From positions 1 to 10,638 of the forward strand of contig JANXTN010000212.1 of assembly GCA_025352435.1 (NCBI GenBank): a stretch of 10,638 bases of DNA, read 5' to 3'. The notes below the pieces were generated by a model that ran no database searches, was not told the origin of the DNA, and worked only from the letters and a program-made list of their open reading frames with translations. Position numbers and translations under genes: made by a program. Source of the stretch: Ferruginibacter sp. GTDB taxonomy: Bacteria; Bacteroidota; Bacteroidia; Chitinophagales; Chitinophagaceae. This document shows positions 1 to 6,664 of this stretch, piece after piece (the first letter of the stretch is position 1; each line of letters starts with the position of its first letter).

Positions 1-420
1 GTCAAACTTTACTCCGTCAAATTTTTTATAAAAATTTATTGCAGGTTCGTTCCAATCTAACACCTGCCACACAAGCCCGTTGTACTTTCTTATTTTACAC
101 TCTTCAATAAGTTTATCAAATAATAATTTTCCGATTCCCAAACCACGCATAGTTTCTGTAATCAGCAGATCTTCCAAATACATTCGTTGCCCCTTCCAGG
201 TACTATAGCGAATATAATAAAGTGCAAATCCTTTTACTATCCCATTTTCCTTTGCCACAAATGCTTCCCACACTGGCTTTTCACCAAATCCGCTTTCTAC
301 AAAATGTTCCATCGAAACTGTTACCTCATCAGGAGCCTTTTCATAAACTGCTAATTCACGCACCAAATTCATAATGGCTCCACAATCCTCTTTCAGAGCT
401 TTTTCAATTAAAATTTCCAT
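1..420 (-). CDS. GNAT family N-acetyltransferase, SSAT-like (partial, C-terminus off the left edge)
   Basis: The reverse strand reads from ATG at 420 through 140 open codons to base 1 with no stop, so the C-terminus is missing. The acetyl-CoA binding motif A is seen as RGLGIGKLL at residues 92-100, preceded by the strand YLEDLLI (81-87). Motif B follows as WQVLDWNEPAINFYKK (118-133). The YLED strand and the WNEPAINFYK segment closely resemble spermidine/spermine N-acetyltransferases (SAT1 type, about 170 residues), so roughly 15-30 residues are probably lost. Members move an acetyl group from acetyl-CoA to a primary amine, either a polyamine or an amino acid-like substrate. The substrate here cannot be fixed from sequence. 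The gene is divergent from the DinB-fold gene, with 78 bp between the preferred starts. The fold call is firm; the polyamine specificity is inference. Confidence 0.88.
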   Translation of the reverse strand, partial: MEILIEKALKEDCGAIMNLVRELAVYEKAPDEVTVSMEHFVESGFGEKPVWEAFVAKENGIVKGFALYYIRYSTWKGQRMYLEDLLITETMRGLGIGKLLFDKLIEECKIRKYNGLVWQVLDWNEPAINFYKKFDGVKFD

Positions 421-446
421 TTTTTAAGTCAATTTAAAACTAATTA

Positions 447-497
447 TTGAATGACATCTAAAGTATACTTTTGTATGAACGCCGAAAAATATATTTG
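447..497 (+). promoter_or_regulatory. Candidate Bacteroidota promoter(s) for the DinB-fold gene
   Basis: Two matches to the -7 consensus TAnnTTTG lie here: TACTTTTG at 466-473, with TTG at 447-449 sixteen bases upstream, and TATATTTG at 490-497, with TTTTG at 469-473 sixteen bases upstream. Both lie inside the longest open frame, which argues that the ATG at 451 is not the start. The first would place transcription near 480 and fit the ATG at 499. The second would give an almost leaderless message, perhaps starting at the ATG at 508. Motif matches only. Confidence 0.45.
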
Positions 498-498
498 T

Positions 499-990
499 AT
501 GAAAAAAATGATTGCTCAATACGCTGCATATAATTTTTGGGCAAACCAACGAATTGTGGAGATAATAAATAATCTATCTGACGAACAAACGGAAAGGCAT
601 ATTGAAAGCAGCTTCCCCGGCATTAAGAGGACCTTGCTTCATCTATGGGATGTAGAAAGTGTATGGTGGCAACGTTTGAAATTAAACGAAAATCAGGTTT
701 GGGAGAGCGATTCGTATACAGGTTCTTTGATGGAACTCACCAATAATTTAATAGCACAAAGCAAACAATGGAAAGAGTGGATAGATATTGCAACTGAAGC
801 AGCTTTGGAGCATGAATTCATTTACAAAAACTCAAAAAAGGATCAGTTTAAACAGCCGGTCTACGAAATGTTGATGCATTTGTTTAACCACCAGACCTAT
901 CACAGAGGCCAATTAATAACTCTTCTTAGACAAACCGGAGAAACAAATATTCCTAATACGGATTTAATTGCATTTCTTAGAAAAAAGTAG
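499..990 (+). CDS. DinB-fold (DinB_2 type) putative metal-dependent protein
   Basis: A 163-residue protein with the DinB/YfiT four-helix layout. The expected metal-ligand histidines are present: His48 in TLLHLWD (helix 2), and His131 and His135 in HLFNHQTYHRGQ (helix 4, HxxxH spacing), with His127 one turn earlier. The N-terminus QYAAYNFWANQRI is typical of this family, where YxxWANxR opens helix 1. Family members bind a divalent metal. Some are thiol-dependent transferases (bacillithiol or mycothiol S-transferases), and many, like this one, have no assigned substrate. The frame stays open upstream to an ATG at 451, but that would add 16 residues absent from the fold and would overlap promoter-like elements, so the ATG at 499 is preferred. 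The ATG at 508 is also possible. The gene is convergent with the lipoprotein gene. No convincing terminator is seen in 991-1068. Confidence 0.87.
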   Translation: MKKMIAQYAAYNFWANQRIVEIINNLSDEQTERHIESSFPGIKRTLLHLWDVESVWWQRLKLNENQVWESDSYTGSLMELTNNLIAQSKQWKEWIDIATEAALEHEFIYKNSKKDQFKQPVYEMLMHLFNHQTYHRGQLITLLRQTGETNIPNTDLIAFLRKK

Positions 991-1068
991 TCGTGTAGGC
1001 TAAAAAGTGATTTTTGGAAAACGCTAATGTTATTCAAAAATTATTCTCCATTTCCGTTTCTCCATTCA

Positions 1069-1806
1069 CTAATTATGATCCACCATTACCAGTTTAACCC
1101 CGTACCCAATATAACCTGGAAAAGCAAGCTGGTATTCAAAATGAACAAACTCTCTTTGCACGAGGCCTATGCCTTTGGCATAAATTTCTTTTGAGAAATC
1201 TTTTGAGGCAATGTTGGTTTGGTTAGGTTGGCCTGCAGGTATAACCGGTAAATTAACCGACGCATCAATTTCGTTAACAGTCACAGTATTTGTGAGATTA
1301 AATGTTCCAATCTTTTTTGGTTGCTCTACTTCGCTATAGGTATAATCCCAATCAGCTAAATATTGTAAGTCTGTTCCTACAGATGTTACATCAATGGCAG
1401 AGTTGCCTTTCCAGCTTCTGTCGTTTTTAATAGGTTGGGTCAGCTTTAAAAAGCGCAAATTGTTTTCTGTAAACTCAAAAGTGGTTCCTGTGTTCACTGC
1501 TAAAAAAGTATTATCAGGAGTAAAAGTTCCGTTGGGCAAGGTTCTTATGTAACGAACAATTCTAAAAGCTTTGCGTTTTAAAAGATCCGTAAGTGTATCA
1601 GCCGTTTGATATTTAACTTCATAAAATCTATGCGCTTCAGTAGACCCAAAATTTATGTACACTAAAGAATCTAAACTGTAAGTAACATATTTACCAACAG
1701 CAAGAGGTGCATAATCGCTAATCGGAATGGTCTTAAATTCTTCAGATTCTTTTTTGCATGCTGCAAAAAAAAGAACCAATGCCAGCAATGGAATGATTTT
1801 GTTCAT
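1069..1806 (-). CDS. Putative lipoprotein of unknown function
   Basis: A 245-residue protein that I do not recognise beyond its export signal. The N-terminus has one lysine, a hydrophobic stretch (residues 4-15) and a lipobox-like FFAAC, with the lipidated cysteine at 17. The mature protein begins CKKESEEF. An acidic patch soon after the cysteine resembles the Bacteroidota signal that sends lipoproteins to the cell surface, so surface display is a reasonable inference. The rest has alternating polar and hydrophobic stretches suggesting beta structure, with no catalytic motif visible, and it ends VKLVMVDHN. It lies 39 bp downstream of mnmA on the same strand, so the two may be co-transcribed. 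Nothing in the sequence ties it to tRNA modification. Confidence 0.8.
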   Translation of the reverse strand: MNKIIPLLALVLFFAACKKESEEFKTIPISDYAPLAVGKYVTYSLDSLVYINFGSTEAHRFYEVKYQTADTLTDLLKRKAFRIVRYIRTLPNGTFTPDNTFLAVNTGTTFEFTENNLRFLKLTQPIKNDRSWKGNSAIDVTSVGTDLQYLADWDYTYSEVEQPKKIGTFNLTNTVTVNEIDASVNLPVIPAGQPNQTNIASKDFSKEIYAKGIGLVQREFVHFEYQLAFPGYIGYGVKLVMVDHN

Positions 1807-1845
1807 AAAATAAATATACCGATTATATAAAAGTCTATTTCATTC

Positions 1846-2949
1846 TCACTGTCCCCTTTGTATAACGCCGCCACCTATCAAATCATTGCCTTCATAAAAA
1901 ACTGCACTTTGTCCGGGCGCCACTCCTTTTACATTTTCATAAAACTTTACAGCGATGCCTCCATCGACCGTATATAAATTACTGAGCGCTCCTTTGTCTT
2001 TGTACCGAATTTTTGTTACAGCTTCCATCACTTCCGTAATGCCATCATATTTCATCCAGTTTATTCCACGGACTGTCATTTCGGTTTGGTTCAATGCATC
2101 TTCATCGCCAAGCACAACCGTGTTTGTTTCAGGAATTATTTTGGTTACAAAAGCAGGTTTGCCAAGGGCAATATCCAGACCTTTTCTTTGCCCAACTGTA
2201 TAAAATGGATAACCTTTATGCTTACCTAAAACTTTCCCATTCGTATCTACAAAATCACCGCCATTTACTCGCTCTTCTAGTCCTTCCACTTTACGTTTTA
2301 AAAATCCTCTGTAATCATTGTCAGGTACAAAGCAAATTTCGTAGCTCTCGCTTTTTTTAGCCAAGTCCGGGTAACCAAAATCATGCGCCATCTGCCTGAT
2401 CTCCGTTTTGTGGTAAGTTCCCAAAGGCAACAAAGTGCGTTTCAATAAATCTTGTTGCAAGCCCCACAGCGCATAGCTTTGGTCTTTAGTTTCATCCACT
2501 CCTTTGCTTATAAAATATCTACCGTTTGTGTGTTGGTGCACCTGCGCATAATGCCCTGTCGAAATAAAATCGCAGTTCAGTGCATCTGCACGTTTAAGCA
2601 ATGCACGCCATTTTATGTGAGTGTTACACATCACACAAGGGTTTGGCGTGCGACCGGCTATGTATTCTTCCACAAAGTTTTCAATGACAAATCCACCAAA
2701 CTCTTCCCTTATATCTAAAATAAAATGTGGAAACCCATGCTGCACAGCCGCCTGGCGTGCATCGTTAAAACTATCAAGGTTGCAGCAACCTGTTTCTTTC
2801 TTACCGGTATTTCCTCCCCCACTCGTTTCATAATCCCATGTTTTCATGGTAATCCCTACCACTTCGTAACCTTCTTTGTGAAGCATCAGCGCAGCCACAG
2901 TACTATCAATACCGCCACTCATTGCCATCAAAACTTTTCCTTTGCTCAT
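1846..2949 (-). CDS. mnmA: tRNA-specific 2-thiouridylase MnmA (TrmU)
   Basis: A 367-residue enzyme, full length for the family. It uses ATP and relayed sulfur to convert uridine 34 of the Lys, Glu and Gln tRNAs to 2-thiouridine in the cytoplasm. The PP-loop ATP-binding motif SGGIDS is at residues 11-16. The catalytic cysteine pair is Cys108 (in NPCVMCN, 103-109) and Cys206 (in SYEICFVPD), matching Cys102 and Cys199 of E. coli MnmA. GQRKGLDIALG (253-263) and the C-terminal barrel segment VAPGQSAVFYEG (343-354) are also typical. The position of E. coli Asp99 is Cys105 here, a variant I believe is frequent in other phyla. An extra Cys-Cys pair sits at 55-56. The start MSKGKVLMAMSGG sets the PP-loop at the usual distance. 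Likely the first gene of a pair with the downstream lipoprotein. Confidence 0.97.
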   Translation of the reverse strand: MSKGKVLMAMSGGIDSTVAALMLHKEGYEVVGITMKTWDYETSGGGNTGKKETGCCNLDSFNDARQAAVQHGFPHFILDIREEFGGFVIENFVEEYIAGRTPNPCVMCNTHIKWRALLKRADALNCDFISTGHYAQVHQHTNGRYFISKGVDETKDQSYALWGLQQDLLKRTLLPLGTYHKTEIRQMAHDFGYPDLAKKSESYEICFVPDNDYRGFLKRKVEGLEERVNGGDFVDTNGKVLGKHKGYPFYTVGQRKGLDIALGKPAFVTKIIPETNTVVLGDEDALNQTEMTVRGINWMKYDGITEVMEAVTKIRYKDKGALSNLYTVDGGIAVKFYENVKGVAPGQSAVFYEGNDLIGGGVIQRGQ

Positions 2950-3223
2950 GCTGCAAAATTACAATTTACTATTCAGTTATAGTTGTGGAGATTGGTTGTT
3001 TTTAGGAGCTTGAGCAATATTCACTTTGGGTTGCATTTGTATCCGGTTATTCACTGCAAGTCCGCACTCGTAAATTGTTTGCGGCCTTTCCGCTGGTCCC
3101 CTGGCTAGGCCCAACAACTTTTCTTTTCTCGACTTTGTTATTTATTTATAATTACAAAATTCCTCTATAATATGCTCCAATTGCTTTGGTATCATCTTTG
3201 TAATTATTTGTTTAAAAATAACT
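2950..3223. other. Divergent intergenic region with a GC-rich, hairpin-capable block (about 3061-3113)
   Basis: This 274-bp gap between mnmA and the M48 protease gene holds no convincing gene. By hand count 3060-3113 is about 61% G+C, and 3081-3113 about 73%, against AT-rich flanks. GCGG at 3081-3084 can pair with CCGC upstream (3062-3065; five pairs if the stem is CCGCA/TGCGG) or with CCGC downstream (3090-3093), giving two mutually exclusive short hairpins. TATTCACT occurs twice exactly 30 bases apart (3018-3025 and 3048-3055). On the minus strand a frame stays open for about 54 codons from near 3138 to a TAA at 2977-2979. Its only ATG is at 3036, giving 19 residues. The block could be a dispersed repeat, a small RNA, a leader for mnmA, or a gene remnant. 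Confidence 0.45.
2954..2961 (-). promoter_or_regulatory. Candidate -7 promoter element before mnmA
   Basis: On the minus strand TAATTTTG matches the Bacteroidota -7 consensus TAnnTTTG exactly and ends four bases before the mnmA ATG. Used as a promoter, it would give a leaderless or nearly leaderless message. No clear TTTG -33 box is seen at the usual spacing, so this is a weak call. A promoter farther upstream, in or beyond the GC-rich block, is an alternative. Confidence 0.3.
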
Positions 3224-4705
3224 ATGAAAATATCTTCTATATTTTTTAGTTCTATTTTATGCCTGATCTTATTAAGTGATTGTGCACGTAATCCAGTAAC
3301 CGGCAAGCGTCAGGTGGTATTAATGTCAGAAGCTCAGGAAATAGCCATGGGAAAAGAAGCAGACCCACAAGTAATTGCGCAATACGGCTTGTACGAAGAT
3401 AAAAATCTTCAGGCCTTTATTACAGAAAAAGGGAAAAAGATGGCTGCTATTTCGCATCGTCCTAATATAAATTATGAATTTAAAATTGTTGATTCAGATG
3501 TTTTAAATGCTTTTGCATTGCCGGGTGGCTACGTATATTTTACCCGAGGAATAATGGCTCACTTTAATAACGAAGCACAGTTTACCGGAGTGTTAGGCCA
3601 CGAAACAGGGCATATAACTGCACGGCATACAGTTGCCCAACAAAGAAATGCATTGTTAGGGCAATTGGGCATCTTAGGAAGTGTAATTATAAATCCTCAG
3701 CTTGGCCGTTTTGCAGAATCAGCCTCACAAGGATTGGGGTTATTGTTTTTAAAATTTGGAAGGGATGCAGAGCGCCAGGCTGATGCTTTAGGAGTTGAGT
3801 ATTCTTCTAAAATAGGTTACGATGCAAAAGAAATGGCTGATTTTTTTCTTACACTCGAAAGAAAATCTGAAGGCACCGAATCGGCGGCACTCCCAACTTT
3901 TTTATCCTCTCACCCAAACCCCGGTGACCGATATGTGACTGTTACAAAATTGGCTGCTGAATGGAAACAAAAACTAAATCTAACAAATGCAACTGTAAAT
4001 AGAAATGCATACTTACAAAGAATTGAGGGATTGGTTTACGGGGAAGATCCCCGCCAAGGATTTTTAGAAAACAATACGTTTTACCATCCTCAATTAAAGT
4101 TTCAGTTTCCAACACCTGCGAACTGGAATTATCAAAATTCACCTCAACAAGTACAGTTAGCACCAAAAGATGGTAAAGCGGTTTTAATGATGTCTCTGGC
4201 TCCCGGAAATAATTTACAGGAAGCTGCCAATACAATGCTACAGCAAAATGGCCTGAGATCTTTAGAGTCTCAGCAAATAACTGTCAATGGATTGCCAGCT
4301 ATCGCAATTGTAGCGGAACCTCAACCGCAAGAGCAACAACAACCCGGGCAACAGCAGCAACAACAACAACAACAACCCGAAGTAAGAATTCTTACTTATT
4401 TAATTGAATATAACAAATCAATTTATTGGTTATTAGGTGCAACATCTGCTAGGGATTTTAATCAATATTATCCCATTTTTAAAAATACTATGGATGGGTT
4501 TAGAACTTTGACAGATCAAACAAAAATTAATAAGAAGCCCGAGCGTATCAGAAATAAGACTATCAGTAAGTCTGCAACGTTGCAACAAGTTTTGAAAAAT
4601 TACAAAACCCCAGATGGCAGGCTAAACGAGCTGGCAATTCTAAATGGAATGAACCTTACGGATATCGTACCCGTAGGAACGATGATAAAAACGATTGGAA
4701 ATTAA
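3224..4705 (+). CDS. M48 family zinc metalloprotease, lipoprotein, with C-terminal LysM-like segment
   Basis: A 493-residue envelope protease. The N-terminus is a lipoprotein signal with lipobox LLSDC (Cys20), followed by NPVTGKRQ, a hallmark of secreted bacterial M48 proteins. The zinc site is HETGH at 126-130, with the third ligand Glu183 in ERQAD (183-187). The SSHPNPGDR segment (228-236), also usual in the family, follows. After the protease domain come a region of about 90 residues (roughly 275-365) similar in layout to M48 C-terminal accessory parts, a glutamine-rich linker (367-384), and a tail (450-492) that reads like LysM: TLQQVLKNY, then RLNELAILNGM, then VPVGTMIKTI. Periplasmic relatives such as BepA/YfgC degrade misfolded outer-membrane proteins, and a similar quality-control role is inferred. 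It is transcribed alone, divergent from mnmA. Confidence 0.93.
   Translation: MKISSIFFSSILCLILLSDCARNPVTGKRQVVLMSEAQEIAMGKEADPQVIAQYGLYEDKNLQAFITEKGKKMAAISHRPNINYEFKIVDSDVLNAFALPGGYVYFTRGIMAHFNNEAQFTGVLGHETGHITARHTVAQQRNALLGQLGILGSVIINPQLGRFAESASQGLGLLFLKFGRDAERQADALGVEYSSKIGYDAKEMADFFLTLERKSEGTESAALPTFLSSHPNPGDRYVTVTKLAAEWKQKLNLTNATVNRNAYLQRIEGLVYGEDPRQGFLENNTFYHPQLKFQFPTPANWNYQNSPQQVQLAPKDGKAVLMMSLAPGNNLQEAANTMLQQNGLRSLESQQITVNGLPAIAIVAEPQPQEQQQPGQQQQQQQQQPEVRILTYLIEYNKSIYWLLGATSARDFNQYYPIFKNTMDGFRTLTDQTKINKKPERIRNKTISKSATLQQVLKNYKTPDGRLNELAILNGMNLTDIVPVGTMIKTIGN
4322..4378 (+). repeat. CAA/CAG trinucleotide tract encoding a glutamine-rich linker in the M48 protease
   Basis: Codons 367-385 are almost all glutamine with a few Pro, Glu and Gly. 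The longest run is nine glutamines (residues 376-384, bases 4349-4375), of which the last six codons are identical CAA. Because the unit is three bases, slippage would change linker length without breaking the frame. The tract lies between the accessory domain and the strand that resumes at VRILTYLIEYN. Confidence 0.9.
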
Positions 4706-4766
4706 AAGACTTCTAACCTCGAACTTATATCAATAAGCAATAGTTTTATCTCAAAACTTATTTCTG

Positions 4767-4774
4767 TATTTTCG
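4767..4774 (+). promoter_or_regulatory. Candidate -7 element for the YebC-family gene
   Basis: TATTTTCG is one mismatch from TAnnTTTG and lies 24 bases before the ATG at 4799, a normal leader length in Bacteroidota. No clean -33 TTTG box is present; TTTTAT at 4744-4749 is the nearest candidate. The rest of the 93-bp gap (4706-4798) is AT-rich without a terminator-like hairpin. Confidence 0.35.
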
Positions 4775-4798
4775 CACCCATAATTAAGTTTACCATTT

Positions 4799-5509
4799 AT
4801 GGGAAGAATATTTGAAGTAAGAAAAGGAGCCATGTTTGCTCGTTGGGATAAGATGGCCAAGGACTTTACACGTATTGGTAAAGAAATAGCCATCGCAGTA
4901 AAAGCAGCCGGTCCGGAACCAGAAAATAACCCTGCACTTAGACGTTGCTATTTAAATGCCAAAGCCTGCAACATGCCAAAAGACCGTGTGGAAGCGGCTA
5001 TCAAGCGTGCAATGGGTAAAGACATCAGCAGCTATGATGAAATGGTTTATGAAGGTTACGCTCCGCACGGTGTAGCAGTGTTGGTGGAAACTGCAACTGA
5101 TAATACAACAAGAACTGTAGCAAATGTGCGCATGCATTTCACCAAAGCAAAAGGCGCACTTGGCACAACTGGTAGTGTAGCATTTACTTTCACAAGAATG
5201 GGAGAATTTAAGGTAAAAAATACCGGACAGGATTTAGATGAATTGGAGTTAGAACTAATTGATTATGGTCTGGAAGAAATAGGTGAAGATTCAGCAGGTA
5301 ACATTGTTATTCGTGCCTCATTTAATGAATTTGGTGCAATGAATAAAGCTATTGAAGATAAGGGCTTAGAACTTATAAGTGCAGAACTCACAAGAATTCC
5401 CGGAACATTGGTAGAGCTTAGCGAAGAAGATGCGAACGATGTTTTAAAAATGGTTGACCATATTGAACAGGATGAAGATGTTCAAAAAGTATATCACAAC
5501 CTAAAATAA
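4799..5509 (+). CDS. YebC/PmpR family protein (transcription/translation regulator)
   Basis: A 236-residue cytoplasmic protein, full length for the family (E. coli YebC is 246). The N-terminus [21 protein letters not shown] takes the place of the MAGHSKW start of the E. coli type. The N-terminal helical part contains [20 protein letters not shown] (44-63) and AIKRAMG (67-73). The signature [14 protein letters not shown] (84-97), then [12 protein letters not shown] (100-111) and [14 protein letters not shown] (118-131), is very characteristic. Members were described as DNA-binding regulators (PmpR in Pseudomonas) and more recently as factors that relieve ribosome stalling at proline-rich stretches. 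Which role holds here cannot be told from sequence. The gene stands alone and converges on the YihY gene with a 39-bp gap. Confidence 0.95.
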   Translation: MGRIFEVRKGAMFARWDKMAKDFTRIGKEIAIAVKAAGPEPENNPALRRCYLNAKACNMPKDRVEAAIKRAMGKDISSYDEMVYEGYAPHGVAVLVETATDNTTRTVANVRMHFTKAKGALGTTGSVAFTFTRMGEFKVKNTGQDLDELELELIDYGLEEIGEDSAGNIVIRASFNEFGAMNKAIEDKGLELISAELTRIPGTLVELSEEDANDVLKMVDHIEQDEDVQKVYHNLK

Positions 5510-5548
5510 GCTTCAGGGGTTTTATTCTCATTTATTTGAAAAATTATG

Positions 5549-6586
5549 TCATCTGTCAGCATTCGCTTTTGAAATAATTTTTTCTTTTTCTTCGTGAGCA
5601 TCTGCTACAACTTCTGTTGCAGTTTGTTTTGCATCTACTACTATTCTTTTTTCTTTCTCTGCCTCCTGCAGGGTTTCTCCTTTTGAAGCAACTTCTACCG
5701 TTTGTATGGTTTCTGCATATTTTGACGGCATTATGGGAGAGCCAAATGCGAGTGCCCATTCCTTTGCAAACTCAGCACCCAGGTATAAAATAATAGAAGA
5801 ATAATAAACCCACACCAATAAAATAACCAAGGATCCTGCAGCTCCAAATGTGCTGCCCACATTTGTTTTAGAAATATAAATTGAAATTAAAAATTTGCCC
5901 ATCACAAATAAAACTGCAGTTACTATCGATGCTATGGAAACTTGCTTCCATTGTATTTCTGCATCAGGCAATACTTTAAATATTACGGCGAATAAAATGG
6001 TCACAATAAACAATGTGAGCAGTAAATTAAAAATGTAAATAAACACAACCGCAACATTTGAAAAATGTTGAATCAACCGCTCACTGAAACCGTCAATTAA
6101 AGTAGATACTCCTAATGTTACCAATAACAAGAAACCTAAGCTGCCTATAACACCAAAAGATAAAATTCTTGACTTAAAAAAGTTTTTAATACCTGCACCT
6201 TTTTTTGGTCGAACTCCCCAAATGGTGTTTATAGAATCCTGAATTTCTGCAAACAAAGAAGTAGCAGCAATAAGCAGTGCAACAATTCCTATAATTCTTG
6301 TAACAGTACTTGTTGTTGCTTTGCTGGAAGTTTTTATCATAGATTGAATCTGCTCTGCACTAGCGGAACCTACAAACCCTTTTATCTGATTATAAACTGT
6401 TCCTTCCACTGCTTCTTTCTGTAAAAAAATAGTGCACAAAAAAAGAATCATTATCAACAAAGGAGCCATTGAAAAAATGGTAGTGTATGCAAGCGATGCA
6501 CTCAGCTTCATAATTTTATGATCTAAAAAGCCATCAAATGTTTTTTTAATAACGGAAAATATATTTTTAAAGCTTTTTGTTTTCAT
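5549..6586 (-). CDS. YihY/BrkB family inner-membrane protein
   Basis: A 345-residue integral membrane protein with about six predicted membrane segments, near residues 33-55, 97-114, 141-163, 178-204, 216-236 and 250-271. Family markers are seen: KLSASLAYTTIFSMAPLL (27-44) in the first segment, LFAEIQDSINTIWGVRP (111-127), VLPDAEIQWK (205-214), the small-residue stretch NVGSTFGAAGSL (242-253), and ILYLGAEFAKEWA (266-278) at the end of the core. The family was once misnamed ribonuclease BN, and its transport or lipid role remains uncertain. After the core there is a charged tail of about 50 residues (296-345), rich in Glu, Lys and Ala and probably helical or coiled-coil. The gene is separated from the upstream dodecin gene by a terminator, so it is probably its own unit. 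Confidence 0.93.
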   Translation of the reverse strand: MKTKSFKNIFSVIKKTFDGFLDHKIMKLSASLAYTTIFSMAPLLIMILFLCTIFLQKEAVEGTVYNQIKGFVGSASAEQIQSMIKTSSKATTSTVTRIIGIVALLIAATSLFAEIQDSINTIWGVRPKKGAGIKNFFKSRILSFGVIGSLGFLLLVTLGVSTLIDGFSERLIQHFSNVAVVFIYIFNLLLTLFIVTILFAVIFKVLPDAEIQWKQVSIASIVTAVLFVMGKFLISIYISKTNVGSTFGAAGSLVILLVWVYYSSIILYLGAEFAKEWALAFGSPIMPSKYAETIQTVEVASKGETLQEAEKEKRIVVDAKQTATEVVADAHEEKEKIISKANADR

Positions 6587-6622
6587 GAAAAAAATAAGAT
6601 AACGTTTTTATGCAGCCATAAT

Positions 6623-6655
6623 AAAAAAAGCAACATAATTTATGTTGCTTTTTTT
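6623..6655 (-). terminator. Intrinsic terminator behind the dodecin gene (symmetrical, may work both ways)
   Basis: A perfect inverted repeat of 16 bases on each side (6623-6638 and 6640-6655) around a one-base centre. The core arm is GCAACATAA, flanked by seven A on one side and seven T on the other. Allowing for a realistic loop, the stem is about 14 pairs. On the minus strand it starts nine bases after the dodecin stop and ends in a T run, the expected form of a Rho-independent terminator. The A and T runs on both sides make it potentially bidirectional. Confidence 0.85.
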
Positions 6656-6664
6656 AAAATTAAT

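Noticed and set aside
991..1068. Terminator between the convergent DinB and lipoprotein genes
   Set aside because: Only a five-pair A/T stem (AAAAA then TTTTT near 1003-1016) is present, too weak to support.
1811..1818. Separate promoter for the lipoprotein gene (TATATTTA on the minus strand)
   Set aside because: One mismatch to the -7 consensus and only four bases from the start codon, with no -33 box. Co-transcription with mnmA is simpler.
3040..3125. GC-rich block as a signal recognition particle RNA, tmRNA or tRNA gene
   Set aside because: The SRP tetraloop/Alu consensus, the tmRNA ends and the tRNA T-loop (GGTTCRAATCC) are all absent on both strands.
3942..4235. A 97-codon open frame on the minus strand
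   Set aside because: It lies opposite the M48 protease gene and its composition looks like antisense of coding DNA.
4702..4893. A 63-codon minus-strand frame across the gap between the M48 and YebC genes
   Set aside because: Half of it is antisense to the conserved YebC N-terminus, and there is no family resemblance or promoter.
5510..5548. Shared terminator between the convergent YebC and YihY genes
   Set aside because: The possible AATAA/TTATT pairing is short and A/T only; no G/C-containing stem with a T run is visible.
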